Below, one piece after another: positions 11,801-22,839 of a DNA stretch of 64,000 bases. The stretch covers positions 4,836,001-4,900,000 of the forward strand of contig JAPTOF010000017.1 of assembly GCA_028554755.1 (NCBI GenBank), written 5' to 3'. Source of the stretch: Cordia subcordata. Its lineage: Eukaryota; Streptophyta; Magnoliopsida; Boraginales; Cordiaceae. Made by a program: the position numbers and the translations under genes. How positions within the stretch are numbered: position 1 is the first letter of the stretch; each line of letters begins with the position of its first letter. The notes under the pieces are model-generated. The model was not told the DNA's origin. It searched no databases and worked only from the letters and a program-made list of their open reading frames with translations.

Positions 11801-12692
11801 TATCTAGATCCTTGATCAAACATACCGGATCATCCCCTTTCACAAACCCATTCTCCGCCACCCCCTCCACTTCCACCTCCCCACTAGCCGTGAATGCCAA
11901 CCCACTACAGCTCCCATTACGCGCACTGTCACTTCTAAACTTCCCCCTTGGAGGCTTATTCGGCGATCCATTCCCACTCCGTGATTTATAAACATCACTA
12001 CGATTTTTACTACAATTTTTCTCACTATATACAACTGCACTGCCGCCACCATTACATACTGGCGACGCTGAAATCAAATTAAACGAATGACTATACGAAG
12101 AAGAATTACACTCACCCTCCGATTTCGACCGCACAATCCCAGTTACACTATTATTATCATTACTATTACGATTACTAACAATTGCATCACAATTCTCGTT
12201 CTCACTACTATTACTATTAATCATAGGATTACCTTTCGGGGCTTCACCATCAGTCCGAGAGTTCAACCGATCAGAAGAAGCCGATCTGCTGAAAACCTCA
12301 GGGCGAAAAGTGGCGTCGGAGGAGTGGGAGGAGAAGGAGAGGGACGGGCGGTGGCGGAGGAGGGAAGGGTCACGGCCGAGGCCCATCTGGTGGAGGAGGC
12401 GCAGGCGGCGTTCCTCGACGGAGGAGAACGGCTGAGAGATCCAGACGTCGTAGCTGTTCGACACCCCCGTCGGGAACCTGGGGACCGCCCCCGGGTCCCT
12501 CTCCTGGTCCGGCGAGCCCAAATTCGAGCCCGAATTCGAACCCGGATCCTCCCCTCCTCCCTCTTCTTCAGCGGCGGCGTCGTCGTCGGAAGAGCAGGAG
12601 CAGGAAGTGTTGGAAGACGAGAGCAAGCGATCGAGAGAGTCGTGGAAGCGTTCCACGTCTTCATCCTCCTCGTCCCCCGCTTTCCTACTCAT
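5898..12692 (-). CDS. WDR44-like WD40 repeat protein
   Basis: The seven coding exons are 12692-10965, 8457-8367, 8066-7909, 7791-7740, 7655-7573, 7347-7254 and 6496-5898. All junctions are GT..AG and in phase, giving 934 residues. Residues 1 to about 400 are low-complexity, acidic and Ser/Asn-rich. About six WD40 units then follow, starting near residue 450 ([17 protein letters not shown]) and continuing with [38 protein letters not shown] and [11 protein letters not shown] Lys-rich linker ([15 protein letters not shown]) lies between units four and five. The architecture matches the plant transducin/WD40 family related to animal WDR44, a Rab11-binding protein; the plant function is not well defined. 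I chose [12 protein letters not shown] as the start because upstream in-frame sequence is poly-Gln and unlike the family. The first intron is about 2.5 kb. Confidence 0.93.
8458..10964 (-). other. Large first intron of the WD40 gene
   Basis: This 2.5-kb intron separates the long N-terminal exon from the WD40 exons. It starts at GT (10964-10963) and ends in CAG (8460-8458). I see no conserved reading frame, transposon termini or RNA gene in it. The short frames near 9266, 9489 and 10612 match no family I know. Confidence 0.7.
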
Positions 12693-13080
12693 CCTCTCCA
12701 CCTGCTGCTGCTGCTGTTGTTCTCTGTCAGTAGTAGTAATTGCATGATGGCCCGACCCAATTACCCGAAAATCATCGGGTCGGGTAATTTCCGTTACGAG
12801 AATAATGAAGCTCACCAGAAAGCCAAGGCAGTGTGGTATATGTATTCTCTCAGCGTGCGTGTGCGTTGCGTGAGAGAGATCGGAGAATATGAGAAGGAGG
12901 AGGTTTTAAGGTTTGAGACAAACAGATCCGGTAAAATGAGTTTTTTTTTTTCTTTTTTCTTTTTTTTCTAGAGAGAGAAAGCAAGAGAGTGTGTGTTATG
13001 CGTGAGAGAGAAAGAGAGAGAAGCCCTATGGGAGGCTGTGGGAGGGAGACGGTGTCGTGTGGGGTGAGGTGGGTGTTATT
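12693..13080 (-). promoter_or_regulatory. 5' leader and promoter-proximal region of the WD40 gene
   Basis: On the minus strand, the DNA before the WD40 start codon carries a CAG/CAA run (12700-12720) and long CT-rich tracts at 12942-12968 and 12970-13022. CT microsatellites of this kind are common in plant 5' leaders. An in-frame upstream ATG exists near 12815, so the true start could be up to 41 codons longer, but that extension lacks family resemblance. No strong TATA box is evident. Confidence 0.4.
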
Positions 13081-13329
13081 ATGGATATAGTTTTTAAGTG
13101 GTTTTGGTTTTGGTTTTGGTTTGGGGGGAAAAGGGGTGAAGGTAAAAAGGGAAATATTAATTGGAATTTTGGGGGAACATTTATGAAATTGAGTAATGGG
13201 AGTTGTATAATGCCATTTGGTGGTTATGGATTGTGTGGGGGGAGAACAAAGATGTCCAAGGGACAACAACCCCAGAACCCCATTGATTCTACTTTAAAAA
13301 AACTATCCATTTTTCTTCTCTCTTTTAAT

Positions 13330-13654
13330 TAGGACTCAGCATTCATGTGGAACCAGCCGAAATAATCGAAAATTAAAATTGTAAGATTTCAAGAATCGAA
13401 ATGAAACCGAATTATAATAATAACTGAATTTTTTTTTGATTCGCCAAGTCTACCAAAAGAAATTCCTTATGCATTGGGAAAACGATGTCGTTTCGCTATT
13501 CGATTAATTCGATTTATAACTGACAAATGAAATAACTAACCAGAACCAAAATCGAAAACTAAAGTTACAAAGTTTTGAGAACTGGGAACGGAACCGAACT
13601 ATATCGTTGTTAGTTTCTGATTTTCAATTAGTTTTCAAATTATGCTCAGCCTTA
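13330..13654. mobile_element. hAT-type MITE with exact 8-bp target duplication
   Basis: The 325-bp element begins TAGGACTCAGCAT and its right end reverse-complements to TAAGGCTGAGCAT. It is flanked by the identical octamer CTTTTAAT at 13322-13329 and 13655-13662. An 8-bp duplication with TAG-like termini is the hAT signature. The interior holds many ACCGAA and TTCGATT words and has no coding capacity. It lies upstream of the WD40 gene. Related GGTTTGG/ACCGAA-rich elements lie at 38648, 52493 and 56219. Confidence 0.8.
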
Positions 13655-13741
13655 CTTTTAATGATGAGGTATATTTTTTAGCAACAAGTCCTTTGATTTG
13701 TTGTAGTGGTGCTTTTTTATGCATGCACCAAGTATAGACTT

Positions 13742-14833
13742 TAAGGTTACGTTTGGTAGCAAAAATAGTCTGAAACGGAATTGTCATTTTAGCTTCTCAT
13801 TCCCCTTTTTTTTTTTTGTTTGGTGGAACGAATTCAAATCCGAGAACCCGTTCTCTTGGAATGACTTTTTCAGGAAAAAGTAGGAAAACTCATTCTTTAG
13901 CCAAACTCAAGGAATAAGTATTCCAACTTTAGTTCAAATCATAAAAAGTAAAATAAAATTTAAAAAAATAATTTATTATTCCCTTAAATCACAGGGGGCA
14001 TCAATGAGTAAAATATATCTTACTCTTTTTAGGATTTTAGAAACATTAGATTTTATGAAATTTCAATCTAATAAATTCTCATGAAAATTTACACAGCCAA
14101 CTTCAAAAATTACGTTCCGAAATAGTTTTAATTTTATATCTCAAGAAGAGCTTTGGAGATCATAGGAGAGGCTATGAGAAATTGTACACTAATATCAGAT
14201 CAGATCACAATTCAAATTATACTCTCAAAAGTTTTGATGCCATAATACAGTTGATTAGGGTATGTAATCTAGGGTTAATTTCACTATAGATGCCCAACAT
14301 TGTGGCCCAATTTCAATTTTCAATTGTTATTAAACAAATAAAAAATTAAAAATACATATATTTTTTTTCATTTTTAACTCTTTTTCACCCCAAAAATAGG
14401 TGCAATTTTATTAGATGATTAACTTTTCTCTCAATTATATTAAAAAAGTAAATAAATTGAAATATGGTGATAAAAATAAAAAATGATTGAATAAATAATG
14501 CTATGTTTTATCATTGATAAAAAGACAGAATATTTTAATTTATGTTAATATTGTATAAAGATAATTGTCACGTATAAGCCTAAATTTATGCCAAATTAAA
14601 GAATAAGTGTATTTTGGTTAATTGAATTGATTTTTATTCTATTCTAATTTTGTTTTAAAATAATTTTATCAAATATATCAAATAAGATAGTTATTCCATT
14701 CTAACTTTTTTATAGTTTTAACCAAACATAAGAAAAAAAAAAAGTATTCCATGGCTATTTTGCCTTTCTTTTTTTTTTTGCCTTGAATGATCACTCCTTT
14801 ATAAACTATTCCATCGTACCAAACGAATCATAA
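13742..14833. mobile_element. Candidate non-autonomous inverted-repeat element, about 1.1 kb
   Basis: The left end reads GTTACGTTTGGTAGCA and the right end reverse-complements to GATTCGTTTGGTACGA, 12 of 16 matching. The interior is AT-rich, with mirrored GGAATGA- and CATTCC-type words near both ends (13795-13925 and 14690-14815). There is no coding sequence. I could not confirm a target duplication, so the boundaries are provisional. Confidence 0.4.
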
Positions 14834-14939
14834 TGTTAATCATTTTTACGAGAATTTAAATCTACAGGTAAAATGATTCGCCTTACTTTCGTTGTTATTA
14901 GGTTAATCACTTAAAATACTTCAAATTTACCTTTTGGGG

Positions 14940-16160
14940 TTATGGTTTTGGAGGAATCTTTTGTTAATTTTGGAGTCACGCATCATGGGTGGATGCGTGC
15001 GTGCATAGATCAGTTCACTCGATTGTGCACGCAAATTATATCACGTATCCAAAGTATAGTTTACTCAAATATACATGATATACTTCCCAATATATCTTAC
15101 AATTCGACCATTAGATTAACGTGAAATTTAACGAGTTCACTCTCCTCACACTGACGAATATAACACAATAATCCGATTATCGAGCAGACACCAGTACCAC
15201 CTCCAACTGCGAGATTTGAAATTGTTCATATATTGTGAATATATCATTCACATGTTGTGAACATATTATTTACAGATTGTGAATATAACTTAAAGAGTTG
15301 TAATCATGCAATTTATTTTTGTGAACATATGATATAAAGCTTTTGAGCATATAATATAAGAGTAATAAATATATAAATTGTGAAAAATTAAAAGTTTTGA
15401 ATATAAAGTGTTAAAATTATAAACATATAATATGCAATTTATAAATAATTAAAAGTTGTGAACATATAATATAAAAATTATGAATTTATAATAACAAAGT
15501 TATAAGCGTGCTATTATAGAATGCACAATGCTAGGTAAGTATCTAATATTTAGGGTGCACGATATTCAATCTCAATTGTGCACACATGTACCAAACCATA
15601 CAACACGTGAATCGCGTTAAATTGAAGTATCTTTTTCACTTTTTTTTTTAATTTCTTTTCATCTTTTTTCCTTTATTTTGTTATAGACAAGGTAGGGAGG
15701 ATGGTTTTTTTAGAATCTGTGTATCAACATTTGTGTTATCTTTTCGATATTTTCTAAGTTTGAAAACAAAACAATCACTGAACGAAGTCGATAGATAATC
15801 ACAAATTATCACCACGATGATTTCATATGACAGTTATATGTAGTTAACAAAATAAATACGTATTTTGTGTTCTTGAAAGGTAAAAGGTGTGTTTTAAATA
15901 ATAGCAAATCTTTAACAAAAGTATTTTCTTAAGGAAAAGTAAGGTCTAATTAATAAGATATATATACTAACATAATTATCAATGGTGTATAATATCGATT
16001 AGCCTCTCTATAAATTGTTACATTAAGCATGTTGCCATTATTTTCACATCTAAACTTGATATACTTTCTTTAAGTTTCACATTGAAGCATGATAAATAGT
16101 AACATACAAGTCCTTTCATTACTATATATCCTTGTGTTGTTTATCCCCATCTCTTTAGGG
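14940..16160. repeat. Region of degenerate TTGTGAACATATAATAT repeats
   Basis: Between about 15220 and 15500 the motif (A/G)TTGTGAACATATAATAT recurs roughly ten times at irregular 25-45 base spacing with heavy decay. It is flanked by similar words: GCATCATGG...TGCACGC near 14980-15035 and GCACAATGCTAGG...TGCACACATG near 15520-15590. This suggests one old non-autonomous element. The rest of the segment is AT-rich with nothing recognisable. Confidence 0.4.
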
Positions 16161-16164
16161 ATAC

Positions 16165-16313
16165 ATGCAAAGCTTTCAAAGCAAGACATTAAAACAGTTA
16201 ATTCAAACTTGTAAGTGATATGCAAACCATAGAATTAAGGTTCAATCTTTTATTTTTTTCAAAAAAGAAAAAGAGAAAGAAATCGTCATTGCATTTCTTG
16301 CATTACCTCTTAA

Positions 16314-16371
<58 letters not shown>

Positions 16372-16460
16372 CAAAGCTTTGAAGGCAAGTCATAAAGATA
16401 AAAATAATTCAGCTTTTAATTCATATAAATTATTGTTGCATTTCTTGTACTCTCTGATAA
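16165..16460. repeat. Partial direct repeats around an (ATA)n microsatellite
   Basis: A perfect ATA/AAT trinucleotide run fills 16314-16370, about 19 units. Related blocks flank it: ATGCAAAGCTTT plus GCAAG at 16165 recurs at 16369, and TTGCATTTCTTG at 16289 recurs at 16433. The microsatellite therefore sits at the junction of two diverged copies of a sequence of about 100-150 bp. Confidence 0.6.
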
Positions 16461-16599
16461 ATCATAATTTATTTATTCGGGAGCTCTCCCCCTTGTCTAA
16501 AAGAACTTCTAAGATTATATGTGTGTGAATATTTATTCTTTTCTTAATTAGCAAGACTATGCTTTAAGTTCTATAAAAGTAAAAGTAGGAAAAAAGGCT

Positions 16600-18110
16600 A
16601 CACTTTTTAGATGTAAATTGCACTGAACCCCTATATTTTGTCATAAATATGCATTTATCTCTTATAATTTAAAAATTAGTTAGTTACTCTTTTGTTCTTC
16701 TCAAAAGTGAAGCACACACGTCCATTTTTTTAAATCTGTTAGTTTGGCTAACGAAAATATGTATATAAAAAAAAACTAATATGCCCTTTAAACCTAGGGG
16801 CTAACGGTTACATATGACAACTATAAGGGCATATGACACACTTATGACAAACAACAAGGGGGTTTCATGCAATTATTAATTGGAATCGTGAAGTAATTAA
16901 TTAATTAGTTAATTAATTAATAATTATATAATTAATTATTAATATTTTAATAATTAATTTAATTAATGAGATAGTAATTGTATGATATGATGATAGTGGA
17001 GGTTAATTTCTTTTTTTTTTTTCATTTTTGATGACAAAAAAATTTACTTGTAGTAACAAAATAAAACATAAATATATTTGTAATATAATTGGATGAAATT
17101 TACATATTTTAAATTAAGGTCGAAGATTCAAGTCTTTTCTCTTACAATTTTTTTAAAACAAAAATGGAAGGGCATTTTGACCAAAATCAAGTTAACAGCA
17201 CAAAAACTAAACCTAGTTGAGGGCCCGGAGCGTGTGCTACCAGCCTGGTTAAATCTAATAGAAAAAGTGACCAAGGAAGGTAATATGTGTTACTTTTGGA
17301 AAGTATTAGGGGGTAACTAGCTAATTTTTAAATCACAGAAAATAAACGCACACTTATACCAAACCACAAAGGCGTTCCGTAAAATTTACTCTACCTTTTA
17401 AGTAATGAATAGCCACTTGGAATGTGTTTCATGCATTAATGTACGTGGCTCTAGAACATGACTTTTTTTCTTTTTCTTTCTTCTTTTATTTAGAAGAAGA
17501 CATGCAAACATATTTTCTTCACGATTCTACACTTCTTGACTATTTCCCACAATTAAAGTGTTAAAAAAAGAAGCTTGTAATGCTTTTCTGATATCAAAGG
17601 AATCAAGGAAGACAAATCATGCAACAATTTGTATATGCCCATTTCTGCATATGTACATAAACATATGTGTAATGAAAAATAGATTAATAGACAGCGTAAA
17701 ATATTCCAATTTAAACATGGGGAATATGTCATATTAATGTGTCTTAAATGATTCACATCTTGGAAAATTACATTGTAAGCATGTTGAGGCCAAGATGGTA
17801 TAACGATAAGCCATTGCGGAAAGAGGTCAGTGACTAATATGCAAGTTTCGAGCTGGCATTGCAACATACTTCCTCCAACATCCTAAGAAAATTTTTTACT
17901 GAAATACATACTATGATGTTACGAACAGATTTTGATTTCAGTAAGTATCCAACCTTTACTCCATATCACCCGACCCAAGAACTTGATCTTATAAGGGGAC
18001 ATCAATAGAATCTTATAGATGCTCTATAAAGGTGCACGAAATAAGGTAATTTTTCATTCACACAAATCCTCAAATGTAGAAAGATTCTCATTGAAAATTG
18101 GGATACATAT
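16600..18110. other. AT-rich intergenic DNA without a gene
   Basis: A TTAATTAA-type simple tract occupies about 16895-16965. Short reading frames at 17093-17320 (+) and 17553-17867 (-) match no family I recognise. A degraded tRNA-like stretch near 17785-17850 is too poor to call a tRNA or SINE. Confidence 0.4.
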
Positions 18111-18441
18111 TATTAGGACTGGATTTAAATCTCATAAAACTTCACCCATTATTAGCAGTGTACCAAGTTAATAGCCAATCATCTTTGCTCCAAAAATGAA
18201 CAATGATTAAAGTGTTTCCTGTAAAGCAGAAAAACGTACGTTTTTTGCTTGATTTGATGAGTTAAGCATTAGCTACTATTAGGACTGGATTTAAATCTCA
18301 TAAAACTTCACCTATTATTAGCAGTGTACCAAGTTAATAGCCAATCATCTTTGCTCCAAAAATGAACAATGATTAAAGTGTTTCCTGTAAAGCAGAAAAA
18401 CGTACGTTTTTTGCTTGATTTGATGAGTTAAGCATTAGCTA
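18111..18441. repeat. Recent tandem duplication, two 166-bp copies
   Basis: Copy one (18111-18276) and copy two (18277-18441) start TATTAGGACT and end GCATTAGCTA. They appear identical except for one C/T difference near the start (ACCCATT against ACCTATT). Near-identity amid decayed DNA points to a recent local duplication. No coding sequence is present. Confidence 0.9.
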
Positions 18442-18882
18442 AGAGTCTAAGACAGCATAAATACTTTGGTCGCACCAGTAACTAGATTGCTGCCACATCA
18501 ACCGGATGACATATACAATGTCAATGCACCATAAATTCCAAAAGGTTGTAATTGGCCTCCTAGGTTGCTAACAATGATTTGATATTGCATCAAAGTCACC
18601 GGTTTTGACAATGCAAGGGGAAATTTTTACTTTTTGTTGGTAAAGGAGTCTACTTAGCCGAGCTTGACTATCAACTAAGTAATAAAATTCGCGTGCAATG
18701 ACCCACTCCAAAACCATTGCACCAAGCTAATTCAAGGCACTCAACTTAGTTGGCAGAGAATTAGATTTGAATTTAGGTTGTATACTGTATCCTTTTCAAC
18801 TCTTACTATTGGGGCATTTCTAGAGAGAGTGCAAGGGAAATTTTCAAAAAAAAAAAATTAATTGAATGTGCGAGTAATGCTT

Positions 18883-19166
18883 GAGTTCGGAATAAACTTA
18901 TTATAAGATACTTATCTTATTGATACGAATGAAGTAATCTCTTTTTTTTTTAAATGTTATAAGATATAAGATATCTTATTATAAGTGTCTTATGAAAATT
19001 AAAAAAAAACTATATTTTTTATTTTATAAAATATAAGTAATCCATTCTTGATTATTTTTGCAACCATACATCTTATCATAAGCATCTTATGAAAACTCAA
19101 ATTAAACCATATTTTTCTTTATAAACATCAAATAAGATAACTATCTTATAATAAGTTTATACCAAT
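18883..19166. mobile_element. Foldback MITE with ATAAGATA-rich inverted repeats
   Basis: The left arm (18891 onward) contains AAACTTATTATAAGATACTT. The right arm reverse-complements to AAACTTATTATAAGATAGTT, so the terminal inverted repeats exceed 30 bp with few differences. The interior carries further TAAGATATCTTA palindromes. Its length is about 284 bp, with no coding capacity. Elements at 24353, 47508 and 49578 share CTTATTTTAAGA and TTATAAGAT words and look related. Confidence 0.65.
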
Positions 19167-19169
19167 TAC

Positions 19170-20750
19170 AAAATCAGTTTGAGATTGAGGTGAAATTCAT
19201 ACTTCTTTTAATAGAATTTAATTAAGAGGGTATTAGGTTTGATTTTTAAATTGGTCAAGCGTACTTAAATTTCAATTTTAAACGACAGACACATTGTTTT
19301 AATTTTTTTAAAAGTAATTTTTTTTTTGGTTTAAGTAGAAAAGAAAAAGCTCCTATCCCTCTTTTTCTAATTTTTATAGCTTTAAGTACTTCGGGGAAAA
19401 GCAAATTTGAGTAATTATTTACTATATTATCCTTATTTTTTTTATCTTTATTAATAAGCTATCTTTATTCTTTATCTATACTTGCCTTTATTACTGCACT
19501 TTATTTAGTAAACATTATATACTTATATTTATATATTATTCAAATTAAATTATTAAGTTATAAGATTTTGATAATATATTTTTTAAAAATAAATAACTAT
19601 ATTTATATTGTGTTTTAATTAATATTCTATTTTCATGTCACTAATAGTTATTCTAACAATATAAGTTACTTTTCAACATACTTAAACAAGACATTTAAAT
19701 ACTTATTTTTACAATTTCAATTTTTATTTAAATATGTAAATACTTAAAGTTGAAATTCAAAAAAAAAAAGTTACTTAAAGTCAAAGGTACTCTAAATAGT
19801 TTTGGGATAAGTTAATCCAAAGGCCCTTTAGATGTTTTTGAGATTGTCCTACTAGTAAATGAAGAGGAACATTTCTTGACACATTTTCCTTTTTTTCTTT
19901 TCTTTTTTTTTGGGACTTGAATAATAATTTTAAGAGAAAATGAGTTAAATGTCACTTTAAAAGAAAATCTAAATGCCATAATTTTAAAAACTAAAAAGTT
20001 AAATATCACAAATCTTGAAGTCGAATTTGAGTTTTGGAAACTCAAATTGAGGCTATTTGTTTACCGTAGACGTGGCAGTAAGTGCCACATTGTATGCCAA
20101 CTAGACTTTGAATTTTAAAAGCTTGAAATCAAGCATTTGAAATTTGAGTTGCCTTATGAGTTATGACAAAAAATATACGAGAAAATAACGTTAACTTCAA
20201 ATTTTTAAAACTCAAAGTCAAGGCATTTAAAAAAAAACGAAAAAAGAATCACTTGACTTCGAGTTATGAGAACTAGAACTCAACAAGTTGTGCTACGGTA
20301 GAACCAAAATTTCTTGTTTGCAATCCTGAATTTGGGTTCTCAAAACTCAAATTCAAAATTTATGGTATTTAACTCTCTTTCAAAATTATGACATTTATTT
20401 TTTTTTAACAAAGTGTGACACTTAACTCTGGGATTTAATGCTTACTTGCCATTTTTGTACCAAATCTGTAGCACTCATAAAAGCAAGTGGTTGGGCTTTC
20501 AGTTGCGTATAAAAAGCCCATAGCAACATTTTTCACCAGGCGTACCTCTCACTTTCTTGTCCTTTTTTACCGGAATTGCACCTCATGCTTTACAGCCCAT
20601 AACCATTGAATTGAATGTGACGTCTCCCAAGGCTTCAGTCTAGACTCTCCGTTTCTCAACTGCTTCCGGGACCATGTTATCAATGTTTGCTTTGTCATCT
20701 AGCATAAATATTACTTTCTCTTCTCAAATTTAAATCCTCTCACAATATTT
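19170..20750. other. AT-rich intergenic DNA without a gene
   Basis: Poly-T and poly-A rich DNA. Between 19930 and 20400, blocks such as CTCAAATTGAGG, TTTGAATTTTAAA and CTCAAAATTCAAA recur in both orientations, suggesting one old foldback element. I found no coding sequence. Confidence 0.35.
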
Positions 20751-21350
20751 AATGTTAAAAGACAACTTCAATAATAATAAAGTCACCTATTACTATTGAG
20801 GTCGTGTTCGGTTAATCGTAAAATTTTAACTGTTGAGCTATAATGTTTTAATAGCAAAGTTTTGTGCGAAAATGCGGACACAAGAAATCGTTGATTGTTA
20901 GGGTTTACATTTCAAGCATTGAATTTCAAGTTTCTTTGAGAGTATATTGTGTTTCTAAAAATACGGAGTGCTATTTTGTGGAAAGAAGAAAATAAAAGAT
21001 AACTTTCCACATGATATAAAAATAGTTTTCAAAAGCCTTTCAAAATTTAAAAAAATTTTTAACGTTAAAAGAAAAAATCAATAACAATAAAGTCACCTAT
21101 TACTATTGAGGTCCTGTATGGTTAACCTTGAAATTTTAACTGTTGAGTCATAGTGTTTCAATAGTAGAGTTTGGTCTAAAAATGCCATTGAAAAAAAAAA
21201 GTTGATTGTTGGAATTTTATATTTTAAGCATCAAGTTTTCAGTTGCTTTGATTGTAATACTATGCTTTCGAAAATATGGAGTGATATTTAAAAAAATATA
21301 AAAGTAGCTTCTCACCTAATATAAAAAACAAATTTCAAAGGCCCGAGCTT
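20751..21350. repeat. Direct repeat, two diverged copies of about 300 bp
   Basis: The block AAAGTCACCTATTACTATTG starts at 20780 and again at 21090, a 310-bp period. Similarity extends through AAATTTTAACTGTTGAG and on to the ATATAAAA...TTTCAAA endings, with substitutions and small indels throughout. This is an older tandem duplication than the one at 18111. No coding capacity is visible. Confidence 0.75.
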
Positions 21351-22132
21351 ACTCCGTAAAGAAGACGAGCCAAGTTTGACTCCCTGAAAGAGCACTGGTT
21401 GAAAGGATTTTCCCGTTAACACCCTTGACCGGAAGAATTAATCGTAAGTGTAATATGACTTGGGAATAACCGAAGTCTTCCCTTAAAGGTTGGCGTTTGA
21501 TAGTGATTGGTAATTATATAAGAAGATCACAAGTGTGTGTATTTTAGTCGGTTGGTGTTCATCCGTGGTCCATACACTTAAAAAGCATAGGTGGCCACAA
21601 GATTTTCGTGTCTTCTGTCTACGATTTGGAGTAGAAAAACAAGTACTCTTGCGTATCTATTTGTTTGATTAGTGAATGACTTGTATATCCTTTTTGACAT
21701 TTCATCCAAAAAAGAATTTTACAAAGCCGTGAGATCTTATAATAAAAGATTAATGGGGGCGGCAAGAAAAACGACCATCAGGAGTTTGACTTTGTTCATT
21801 TGTAGGTTGATGGTCTCAATGTGCCCGCACTGGTAATAATATGATACAAATTATTGATAATATTTAAATTCCAAAAAAAGTAAGAAGTGGAAGAAAGAAA
21901 TATTTTTCTAAAACAAAATAAAATGGATGTTTGATATGTTTTTATCAAAATAAATGGTCAAAATTTTACTAATATCAATATTAGAGAATTGTCGATATGA
22001 GAGTCTTTTAGTGTACATTTTTTTTTTGTTTTAAAGAGTTAGATTGATTTTTAGTTAAATTTTCACTTTAAGAATATAAGAAAACAAAAATTATAACTTC
22101 ATTTTTTTTTTCTTTTTCACGTCAACTAAGTT

Positions 22133-22247
22133 CCTCCCTTTTTTTCCCCTGAAACCCAACTCAACCCCCCACCTCCCATGAGATTTGAACCAAAGACTTC
22201 ACATGTGAGAAATATAGTCTCAACTACTTCGACTTTTGCTTAATCCC
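22133..22247 (-). mobile_element. tRNA-derived SINE
   Basis: On the minus strand it starts near 22247 with an A-box-like region (GTCGAAGTAGTTGAGA) followed by a B box (GGTTCAAATCTC). It then has a G-rich GGTGGGGGGTTGAGTTGGG body and ends in an A-rich tail. Imperfect flanking duplications CACGTCAACTAAGTT (22118-22132) and CACATCAATTGAGTT (22248-22262) match at 12 of 15 positions. Pol III promoter boxes, length and flanks fit a plant SINE. Confidence 0.7.
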
Positions 22248-22814
22248 CACATCAATTGAGTTTTGTAATAGAAAAGTTATGCTTTTCTAATTCTTGTTTT
22301 CATAATTTCAGAATGAAATTTTGAATTATAAAACAATTTAACTCTCTAAATGGAAAGCTCGATTGTACCTTAGGACTCATTTGGATTAGTTCTCTTCAAA
22401 AGTGTTTTTTTGTTTTTAAATTTAGAATCTTGTTAAAAAATTATAAAGATGTTATTAAATAGAGGAGGGTTTTCTTATGAAATATGTTTATCGAGAAACT
22501 AGCAGATGTGAATTAATTTTCCAATTCTAGTTTTGGTAGACCTTTTAATTTTGAAACAATTACCCAAATTCCCCGATTTATACTTTTTGTTGAAGAAGGA
22601 TAAAAAGGAATAATTTTTTTTCAGAAGAATTAATTTTGTGACATAACTAATCTTAAACCTCCCGCACAAAAAAAAAAAAAAATGGAATTGTCCGGCAAAA
22701 GAGGGCTTTGCTCCATCCTGTTTAGATAAAGTATTACAACTCATCATCCTTGTTCACAAAGAGACCAAGTGGAGTTCGTGTGAAATGTTATGGAGTAATA
22801 ATTAAACAAATAAA

Positions 22815-22837
22815 ACACACACACACACACACACACA
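22815..22837. repeat. (CA)n microsatellite
   Basis: An uninterrupted CA dinucleotide run of about 11 units in otherwise AT-rich DNA. Confidence 0.9.
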
Positions 22838-22839
22838 AA

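Noticed and set aside
12263..12664. 133-codon minus-strand frame overlapping WD40 exon 1
   Set aside because: Alternative frame of the same exon, Arg/Pro/Ser-rich and unlike any family.
12087..12971. 294-codon plus-strand open frame
   Set aside because: It is antisense to the first exon of the WD40 gene; its low-complexity Arg/Thr-rich product is a shadow of Ser-rich coding DNA.
17780..17850. Possible tRNA gene (ATGGTATAACGATAAG ... GTTTCGAGC)
   Set aside because: The B-box-like GTTTCGAGC lacks the standard TTCGANTCC form and no cloverleaf can be drawn by eye.
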